Shown one piece after another: positions 55,203-64,000 of a stretch of DNA of 64,000 nt. A program made the position numbers and the translations under genes. Below the pieces are notes generated by a model. That model saw only the letters and a program-made list of their open reading frames with translations, did no database searches and had not been told where the DNA came from. Within the stretch, counting starts at the first letter, position 1. Every line of letters starts with the position of its first letter. Origin of the DNA: Edaphochlamys debaryana (lineage: Eukaryota > Chlorophyta > Chlorophyceae > Chlamydomonadales); NCBI GenBank assembly GCA_016858145.1, contig JAEHOE010000013.1, positions 372,001 through 436,000 on the forward strand, read 5' to 3'.

Positions 55203-58200
55203 TCAGGAGGCGGCCACCAGGGTGGTGTGCTCCACGCCCTCCTGCAGGCCCTGAGAGGGGGGGGGGGAAAAGGGAGACAAGCAAGAAGTCAGGGGAGGGC
55301 CAGCGAGTCGATGTGGCAAGCGTGTTCCGCCGTTCGTCCGGCCATGAGCCCTGCCCCCCGCTCCCTCCTCCCTTTGCCCCCAACCCCCAAACGCCCCTTT
55401 CCTCAGACCCCAACCCGAACCCTCCCTCCCCACGCGCCTGGATGGCGTTCTCGTGCGCTGTGTGGTGGTCCCCCGCCGCCGCCGCCGCCAGCGCGTGGGA
55501 GCGCACCGCCTCCAGCTCCGCGGCCACCTGGGGGCGGGGGGCGGGGGGCGGGTTAGGGTTGGGGTTGGGGTTGGGGGGACGGAGGGGGGCGAAGGAAGGG
55601 GGGATGTCCCCATTGCAGTAACGGTACGCAAGCAGCAAGGCTAGCTAGAACCACACGGCGCGGAGAGCGAAGGGGGGGCCCAAGGCGTGGAGGGGAGGCC
55701 CGGACCCGGTAATGGTTTGGTGAAACAGGCGACGTGGCTTGTTCCAGTCGCAGTGGGCGCAAGACGGCGGTTCGAAGCGGGCTAGACACCAGATCCCAGC
55801 ACCCAGTCGTACCTCCCTGTCGTACTCGTGCATGCGCGCGCCGTACTTGTCCTGGTCGTACGCGTGGCCCTGCAGCTTGCCGCCCATGCAGGACTCGATC
55901 TGCTCCATGTCGAACCTGGGGGCAGCACGCGTGTACGGTTTGATGAGATGGTGATGCGTGGTTTGACGGCATGTACGGCCACGTTAGCAACATCGCACTA
56001 TCAACGAACGCCGGCGCTAGGCGATGCAGGCGGGCAGAGCAGCTCTCCGCTCGGGCACTCTGCCTACCCCACACAGCGTCCGTGCTCGCCGCTCCTCCTC
56101 CCTTCACCCCACTAATCCACCGCCCTGATCCACCGCCGCATGGGTGCCGCCACAACCCCCGCCCCGACAACACATCGATCCCACCACCCCACACGTTACC
56201 CTGCCGTACACGAGCAGCCCTTTGCACCCCGCCAACCCCCCCACACCACCCCTCACCCACCTCTCCTCCATGGCAGCTCCCTCGTGGGAGTTCTTGTCGA
56301 CGAACACTGCAGGGGGAGCGGGGTGAGGGAGGGGTCAGCAGCGGTCGGCTCCAGTGCGGGTGGGCAGACTGGGAACGGCCCCGCACATCGAGCCCTGCAC
56401 GCGGCGGCCCGCATGGCCCAGAGGTGGGTGGACCCAACCCTATCAGCCTCTCACCGGGCTGTCGAGCAGAGACGGTGCCTCACTGCCCCTCAGTGGCCCC
56501 CGCCCCTCCCCGCACGTGCCAACACCCGGCCCGCGCAATTTCCGCAGCCGTCTCTCATTCTCCATGCGACAAGCCCCCTGCCCTCCCCGCCCCTCCCACC
56601 GATCTTCTGCTTAGTCACGGGGTCGATGAAAGGCTGCACGGCCTGTGAGGACAAGGGCGGGTGGGGGTGGGTGGGGGCGACGGAGGGCGATATGGGGATG
56701 GAGAAGGGCGAACTGGCAGAACCGTGCAGAGCTCGCCTACTGCTGCTGCGCCGCGGCACACCCCGCGGCACACCCGACGCCGTGTCAAAACACACACCCG
56801 CTCCCCCCTCGTTTCCCCCCCCCCGCCCCCCACCTTCCAGGTCATGGAGAAGAGCATGGGCGCGTGGTAGCACACCGCCAGGCCCAGGCGCTCGGGGTAG
56901 TGGTTGGCCAGGACCGAGTTGCAGTGGATGGAGACCTGGGCAGGGGGGGGGAGGAAGGGTTGGAGGCAAAGCGCAATGCAGGTGGGGAGGGTGATCTTTG
57001 ACGAGGTGTAGAGCGGAAGGAGAGAGGGAGTGGCACGGGAGGGGAGAGGGGGGCGCAGCTGGCGAGGGGAGGCCTCGAGCGGCAGGCGGTGGACCGAGGG
57101 TCTGGACCCCCGGATGCCTCATGCGTGGACAAAACACAGCCACGCCCCCCGTGGTTTCCCCCGCCTTTCCCCCCCGGCCCCCACCTTGAGCGGCGGCGCG
57201 TTGGACATGGTGTACCCCCCGAAGTCCAGCAGCCACGTGAACTTGCCCGAGCCTGGGGGGGGGGGAAGCACGGGAGGCGGGAGGAGAGGGGCAGGGGTCG
57301 GGGTCGGAGGTGAGGTGTGGAGAGTCGCTCCGACCGTTGGCCGGTGACCCGTGACCTGTAGACCAGATCAGTTGAGGTAATGCTGCAGGGAGTGGGGATG
57401 GCGGAGCGGGAACGCGTAACGCTCGCACTTGGCAGCCCGGCCCAGGCATGCGCGTGGGGAACCTGCCCGCCCACACGCGCCCCTCCCTTCCGCCCCACCT
57501 AACCCCCCGCCCGACCATCTCACCCCACCGTTCCCCGCCCCCCCCCCCCTGCCCCACCGTCTCCCTCCCTTCACACCACCGTTCTCCTCCCTCCGCCCCA
57601 CCGTTCCCCCCCTCTGCCCCACCGTTCTTGTCGGCGATGCGCGAGGCCACCTCCAGCGTGTAGATGAGGTGCCGGATCTGGGGGGCGAGGGGGCGGGAGT
57701 GGAGGGGCGAGCGAGGGGGCGGGGCGCCGGGCATGGATCAGAGTGCAGGAGAGCCGTAAGAAACCCATGCCTAGGGGCCCTAGGCCGGCCTCTGCACTAC
57801 CCTCTGCAATCACACAGAGGGGCCTTTGCGGAGGCCAGGGAGCAAAGGAAGACCACCCCGGACAGCGCGCGTTACTCGCTCGCCCTTCCTCGGGGCTCGG
57901 GCAAGTTTCTCATGCTGCCTCCTTCTCCCGGTGCCCCTCCATCCCTCCCCTCCCCTTCCCATCTGACCTGCTTCTCAGTGTCCTTGGTGTTCTGGTTGCT
58001 GAGGGGGGAAGGGAGAGATGTAGAGAAACAAGGGGTGGATGGAGGAGACTGAGGGCAGGATCAGGGCCCGAGCACGCATGCCGCTCCCTTGGGGGAAACC
58101 TACAGCACTCCAAAGCGTACAAACACACATGCTCGTGCGAGCAGCCCTTCGGGCCGAAATAGCTCTAGACTACCTCACTGTTAACCAGCTACAAACTACA

Positions 58201-59675
58201 GCTCCCGACGCTACAGCGGCGACACAAGTGTGACGGGCCGTAAATGTGCGGGATGAGACGGGCTTTGGGCACGTTAAAGGCGGCTGGCTATTCTCCACGC
58301 CCACGCTTCCCCGGCTTACGCGAGCAGCCCGTCACACCCGCGCTCCGCAGCATGCAGGGACGCGCGGCAGCGGCATGCGGGCGGAGGCAGCCGCCCCCAT
58401 GGCGTTACCCACCCCGCCCTCCTCTGCAGCCCTCTGCCCCCGCCAAGCCGCATTCGCAACGCGCGATCACGGCCGCCAACGCCCAGGCCCACCCCAGGTC
58501 TCAGGCCCAGTCCTACGTCCGCCGCCCGCAACCTCAGCCGCCAACGCCCCCCAGGCCCACCCCGGGCCTGGTCCAGGCCCGGCACAGGCCCACGCACCGC
58601 GGGCGCATCATGACGATGGGGCGGCCGGCCTTATCCACCGTGTGGTACACGTACTGCAGGGGAAAAGGGTACGGCAATGAGGAAAAAAGGAAAGCCGGGG
58701 AAGCAGAGGTTGGTTTCGCCTTCGACCCAACTGTCTACCGGCAGGCATCGACCCGGTGCTGACACCTTGCAGCCTGGCATGACTGCCCCGGCACATCCCC
58801 CGCCACCCTTCGCTGATGCCGACATGAGGTAGGTTGGGCCCATGTTGGGCTCGCTTGGGCCTGCCCCGTGCCCTGGCCCAGGCCCCCGGGCCCGTCCCCA
58901 AGCCGCGGGCTGCCGCACCTGCTTCCCCGTGGTGCTCTCCGACGCCACCTCGTCCCAGCGGATCGCGTGCGGCTTGTACTCCAGGCGCCTGTGAGGAGGG
59001 TAGAACGCATTCAAGGCGCTGTGAGCGAGCCTGGACTTGGGGGCACGTTGGTCCAGGCTCGGCCACCTGGCGTGAAGTGGCGAGGCAGGCTGGGAAGGCC
59101 TGCGCCGGACCTGCCCTCGTGCGAGCCGAACAGACTTCGCAGGGCCAGTCATCCCGCTTTGCCAACGACGCGTGAACACGTGTGGCCGGGGCCTCTCGCG
59201 CGGGTCGGCGCGGCCGCGCGCTGTGCCGCTCAAGAATGTGCTCAACGCCAACCGCGCCGGGGCGCGCTCTGGCCGCCTTGCTCAGTTGGAGAAGCTTCTA
59301 CAATCCAGACCGCAAAGGGCTTCGGGCGCGACGCTTGGCGAGTTGCAACGCGCTCGCGGGCGCTCACCACTTCAGCGTCGCTTCCAGCATTTTGAGCGCC
59401 TTCTGGAAGTTCCATTGCCTGCACAGGGGGTGAAGGAGGCAGCGCGTCACGCTGCTATTTTCTCTCGTTCTGGCGCCATCATCAGAGAAGCCGCTCGGCA
59501 ACCCACGCCCTCCCTTTCACACGTACCGAGCACGCAGGTAGCGCACGTAGGTGTGCCCGTGCCCCGAGTTAACAAAGGCTTGCAGATGGTCGTGCGCCCC
59601 AACCAGCGGCTTCACCGCGTCCTTCAGCTGCTGCACCAGCTGCTGCTCGTGCTCGGTGAGGTCAGCGTGAACCAT
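55203..59675 (-). CDS. CRAL-TRIO / Sec14-domain lipid-transfer protein, complete
   Basis: Thirteen exons on the minus strand: 59675-59527, 59418-59368, 58988-58919, 58653-58598, 57998-57968, 57677-57623, 57252-57185, 56935-56834, 56642-56600, 56306-56261, 55915-55813, 55527-55438, 55250-55203. Phases all close to a 303-residue protein. The N-terminal CRAL-TRIO-N helices read TYVRYLRARQWNFQKALKML; the lipid-binding lobe includes YHTVDKAGRPIVMMRPR, GKFTWLLDFGGYTMSN, NHYPERLGLAVCYHAPMLFS and PFIDPVTKQKIVFVDKNSHE, all typical of the Sec14 fold. It would bind and exchange phospholipids or other hydrophobic ligands at membranes. The last intron appears to use a GC donor. No GOLD or other extra domain. 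Ends with a short Ala/His-rich helix. Confidence 0.93.
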
Positions 59676-61900
59676 TGGGACGGGGGCTCGGGTCTCCGGC
59701 GCTGTCGCGCGCAAGGGTCGTTGGAAGCGAGTTGAAGCAGAGGCACACTCAGCGCTTGTGGATTATGCAGCTGCAATACTTGACGCTCACAATGCCGTGC
59801 GAATAGCTTATAGTATGCCTCTGCGCACGCCAACGGCGACTTCGGGACCGCGGACGGTTCAGGTGCGTGGCCGCTCCATGCACGTCCGTCCCGTCCGTCC
59901 CCCTCGGTCCCCCGCTCTTCCCCGTTGTTTAGAATTTCCCCTCACTTCCAGTGGAGTTCTAGGGCTATCGTGCTGTCTTTCCCCCTCGCTGCCAGTTAAG
60001 GAAAGGCCTCTCCCGCTTGACCCTTCAACTGCAGACGTCACGCACGCCAGGACGTGCAGTCACCAGCGCAGGTCCGCTGTGTTCTGAGACCCGCTCTCTC
60101 CGTTAGCAGCCTCCCCAACATGGAGGCTATGGCTTCCGTCCACCGGTGCAGTCTGTGGAAGGACCTGGGCGCCCGGTCCGGCCAGCTCGGACGCAAGGCA
60201 CTGTACGGGCACACCGAGACGCCGAGGCAGCTCGGGCTCTCAGGCGCAACAGCATCAGCACAGCGGTCCCCGGCAGAGGGGCAGGCTGCCAAGTCTGTCC
60301 AGGGACAGGGCTCCTCGCTGGACTACCCTTAATCTCCAGTAGTAGTCTCCGCACCCTTCCTCCGCGCCGTCTCACCAACCTCCTATCCCAGCAAATGACC
60401 ACATTCCGCACTTGCCTTGGGCAATGTCCGCCCACACAGCGCACACGCACTCGCGCTGGAACAGCCGGACACAACGCTCGTGGCACCTAGGAACGCATCT
60501 CCACCGGACATCTCCTCTGCGCATAAATGCCCGGCAAGCCCTGTCCCCACCCTCAATCCGGACTTCATCAAAGCCCCTCGTCCCCACTCCCCAGTACGCA
60601 GGAACTCCCACCATACAAACCCCCCAAAACCTTGTTGCTTGTGTGCTACGCGGGGGCTGTGCACACCAACCCCAAATCGAATGCTTGTGCTGCAAGCTTA
60701 CGGCCCCAGAGCGCACGTGCATCGACGGCAGGCAGAGCTCCTGTCGAGACTGGAAGTGATTCGGCCTCTTGAGCAGTCAGCTACGCTCCCCACGCGCATG
60801 CGTACAGGACCCGCAGGACCCCCGGGGCCCTAACCACCCGCACGCGTAACGCCCGCCCCTCAGTCTCGCCATCCAGCCCTTCGCCATGCCCAACCCCGCC
60901 CCCGGCTCAGCGCCGGCCAGAGCCCCTCAGCGCCCATCCAACAGCCGGGGAGGGGTTCAGCAAATCACGAGCCACCCTGCCGAACCCAGGCTACGCACGT
61001 TTAAGTTCACACCCCGGCCGGGGCACGCGAGCGGCACACGCAAGCCCCACACCGCAGCCCCGGCCGCCCCCCCCAGAGGCAACACATCCACAAGCCACCG
61101 CTACCACCACCACTACCACCACTTGCTCTGCATGCGTTAGAGTACTCTGTAACAAAGCCCCCGCCTCTCCTTGATTCAGGTCGCGGCAATCCGCCGCTGA
61201 CGCATGCGCGCCTCTCCCGCTGCGGCCGGACGCGCGCCAGCACGCATTGGCAGGCAATGCCAATCCCGTGATTGCTCGCGACACACACCGAGCTGCTCAC
61301 AGATAGGAATCACGCGACCCCGCGCCCACGCTGCGCCAGCCCGCTCGTCCGCTCGCAGGCCCGTGGGCCGCCCTCACGCATTCGGTTGCCGCACACAGGC
61401 GCTTCCCCCAAGAAAGCCGGAAGCGGCAACACAAAAAGCGGGGCCCCGCCCCGCCCCGGCCAGCGCCGGGTTGCTGGCGCACACCGTACGGCGTGCAGCG
61501 GTATGGGCGGTGTACGGCTCGCACGTACGGCTGGCAGGGCGCTGAGTACCGCAGAGAGGCCCAATTCAATATCGATCAATCATGTATTGAATACCGAAGC
61601 CGCACTTGAAGCCGCACTTGAATACCGAAGCCGCACGGGTGCTTACGCCTGCATTGCATCGTTGCACGTCCGTCGGGAGCCATGCCATCACGTACATGCA
61701 CGCCGTACGCCCTAGTTGCACGTCGTTGCAGCTAGTAGCATGCACGGCACCGCACGGCTGATACCAGACGCGTGCTGCGCTCCACGCCTCGCAAGGTGTT
61801 GGAGCGCGCCCGCTGCTCCGTTGCGAAGCCTAAGACGGCACAGGCAGCACCGCTGCGAGCGTCGAGCGCCCAGCCCCTGTCCGCGCAACTTAATCAGGGC
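59676..61900. other. Region upstream of Sec14 and downstream of the kinase
   Basis: Both flanking genes point left, so this holds the kinase 3' UTR and the Sec14 promoter. No coding frame supported. Contains a short tandem GCCGCACTTGAA/GAATACCGAA repeat at about 61590-61640 and many GTACG words. Nothing else recognised. Confidence 0.5.
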
Positions 61901-64000
61901 TCAGCTCTCCGCCCCAGACCCGGGCGCGGCGGCCTCCTCGATGCTCGTCATCTGCCCAACCGCCACTGAGCCGCTGAGGGCCATGGGACTGCCGTTCGCG
62001 AGCATCCCGCCGCCGCCGCCACCGCTGGAGCCGTGCGGACCGCCACGCGCGGGCAGCGGCGCCTGCAGCGCCGCCGGCCCTGCCGCCACCGGGCCGCCAG
62101 CCGCTGCCGCCGCCTGCGCCACCGCCCGCACCACCTCGCTTGCCGTACTGACCAGCCCGAGCCCGGAGGCGTCGAACGACGCCTCCAGGTCATCGGCCTG
62201 GTCCTGGTCGCCGCCGCCAGCACCGCCGCTGACAGCGTCGGCGACGGGGCCGTCGAGGTCTTGCGGCGGCGGCGGCACGAGGCCCTGCAGCGCTCGGCGG
62301 GGGCGGCCCTGGCCGCTGCCTAGCGCCGCGGACCCCACCGCTGCCGCCGCCCCTGCCGCCACCGCCGCCGCAGCCGACGTGCTGCCGCCACCGGCGGCGC
62401 TGCTGCCGCCGCCGCCAGCGCCGCTGCCGCCAGAGCCGACGGAGGCTGCCGGCGATGCGGAGGTGTCGGGGGTGCGGCGCATGGGCACGTGAGCCACGCG
62501 AGCGCCCGGCCCCGCCTCACGTGACAGCGGGCTCGGACCCGAGTTGGACGGCGCCTGCTGGGGCGTGTACCTGGGCCCCGAGTTGCCGCGGCCGCCACCG
62601 CCGCCGCCGAGGCTGGCGGCGGCGGCGGCGGCGGACGCGCCGCTCGAGCCGCCGCTGTTGCCGCTGGGGCCGGCCGGGGACGGCGGCGCGAGAGCGCCGG
62701 ACGAGGGCGGCGCTGGACCCACGCCCTGCTGCCCCTGCCCCTGCCCCTGTTGCTGTTGCTGCCCCTGCTGTTGACCCTGCCCCTGCTGCCCCCCCTGCCC
62801 CTGCTGCCCCTGCCCCTGCTGCTGCTGCTGCTGCGCGCGCACCAGCAGGCGCTGCAGCATGGACACCAGCACGGCGGCGGTGGGGCGGCGGCGGGCGTCG
62901 TCCATCCAGCAGGCGGAGGCCAGCATGCTGGGGGGAGGGGGCGAGGGGGGGAGGGCGGGGTGCTTTTAGTACAAGTTTGAGAGAGAAGGAGCGGCAGGAG
63001 GAAGGGGGGTCGTGGGAGGGTTGTCGGCTGGGAGGCAGTGGGGCCTTGTGGACACTAGCGAGCTGTGGAGTCGGGGTCAGTGAAGCGGGGAGGCCCCGGC
63101 GTGAGGCCGTGGGGAAGGGGAGCGGGCGGGCGGGGCCGGGCCTCTCCTGCCCTTGAGCTGTGACAGCCTCCGCGCGCCGAGCGCCTCCCCGAAGCAACCC
63201 GAGTACGCTGCCCCCACCCCCTCACCGGTACTCGGGGGGGACCAAGGGGTGGAACACGGGGCGCAGGCCGCGGCGGACCATGGACTGAGGGGGGCAGGGG
63301 GAGGGGCCAGGGGGGGGCCAGGGGGGGGCAGGGAAGGACGCGAGCATATCAGCCGGTGAGGAGAGCCGGGGAAGCACAAGCAGCAGTGCGCTGGGCATGG
63401 TGGGGGTGCACACCTACCGGCAGCTTCTCCTTGGGCACGGTGGCGTCGTACAGGGGGGCCACCATGATGAGCTCCCACATGATGATGCCGAAGGCGTAGA
63501 TGCTGTACGGCAGTACGGCAGGCGCAGGGTTGAGGTTAGGCGGGGGTGCGAGAGGCATCTGCTGGCAAGCTAGCCGTGTCGAGCGGTCGCCGTGCGGCCC
63601 GGCCCAGGTCCTTGCGCACCCCCCCCCCTTCCTCCTTGCCCCGGTGCTTCAAGCCCCGCCCCCGCGGCCCCCGCTCACTCCACGGCTCCGTCCAGCAGGC
63701 CCCCGCGTACGAACATCTCCTGCAGCCGGATCAAAGAAAGGATAATACCTGAGATCAGGTAAGCTGCCAAAGTCACCCCAAGTGAGACGGCTTAGGTCAC
63801 GGACCAGTCCAGAACAAGCCGTCTGCTAAGGCCATACCAGGAGTCGCGAGCTCAGGTGCGGCCGACGTCGCAAACCGAAACCAGCCCAGGCCCAGCCCTG
63901 GCCCAACCCAGGCCCAACGCACCGGGGCCATGTGGGTGAGCGTCCTGGAGCGAGGCAGGCCGGGGGAAGGGGAGGGGCGCACGCATTGGTGGGGAGGGTT
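61901..64000 (-). CDS. TKL-like protein kinase, C-terminal part (continues beyond the right edge)
   Basis: Exons on minus: 63944-63923, 63719-63679, 63502-63418, 63284-63226, 62927-61901; earlier exons lie outside. The joined product reads from the activation loop end TLTHMAPEMFVRGG (APE motif), through DGAVDIYAFGIIMWELIM (subdomain IX), MVRRGLRPVFHPLVPPEYR, to ASACWMDDARRRPTAAVLVS (subdomain XI with the conserved Arg). After the kinase core comes a tail of more than 300 residues of Gln/Gly, Ser/Gly/Ala-rich low complexity. The IYAFGIIMWEL form is usual for the tyrosine-kinase-like group. The catalytic loop and ATP site are not visible here, so activity cannot be judged. Substrates unknown. 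Confidence 0.88.

Overview
The window is nuclear DNA of a green alga, most likely a chlamydomonadalean/volvocine species. The evidence is very high GC, many short GC-rich introns with GTGAGT/GTGCGT-type donors and CAG acceptors, Ala/Gly/Pro/Gln-rich protein tails, abundant C/G microsatellites, and the mix of retroelements. The species cannot be fixed from the sequence alone. I saw no rRNA, convincing tRNA, CRISPR or bacterial operon.

Layout. (1) 1-4659, + strand: an almost complete 14-exon Old Yellow Enzyme / 12-oxophytodienoate-reductase-like gene. (2) 6431-27376, - strand: a 21-kb Ty3/Gypsy-like retroelement with gag, a degenerate protease, RT, RNase H, DDE integrase, PHD finger and two methyltransferase-like domains. 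It has TG...CA ends and a 4-bp target duplication. Its terminal repeats are arranged as A1 - body - B1 - A2 - B2 rather than as two plain LTRs. (3) 17391-23574: a 6.2-kb insert inside the gag of that element. It carries a spliced tyrosine-recombinase-like gene and a DnaJ gene that is circularly permuted: the start of the J domain is at one end of the insert and the rest of the protein at the other, as if a circle had been opened at an ATG triplet shared with the target. (4) 27.4-31.1 kb: no convincing gene, degenerate repeats. (5) about 31.9-35.9 kb, - strand: F-box/leucine-rich-repeat-type gene. (6) 36.6-49 kb, + strand: two different LINEs (APE endonuclease, RT, C-terminal zinc motif) head to tail. 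The first is dead (frameshifts, YADD to YAND). The second keeps YADD but has a Pro-rich minisatellite in ORF2. (7) 50055-53146, + strand: six-exon PP2C protein phosphatase. (8) 55203-59675, - strand: 13-exon CRAL-TRIO/Sec14 protein, complete. (9) 61901 to the right edge, - strand: C-terminal part of a TKL-like protein kinase.

The host genes (OYE, F-box/LRR, PP2C, Sec14, kinase) are ordinary single-copy-looking genes with no obvious shared pathway. The unusual biology lies in the retroelement: its repeat architecture, its two methyltransferase-like domains, its several breaks in reading frame, its internal GGGGCC repeat, and the permuted recombinase/DnaJ insert. Exon coordinates were derived by eye from splice signals and phase and have not been checked against transcripts.
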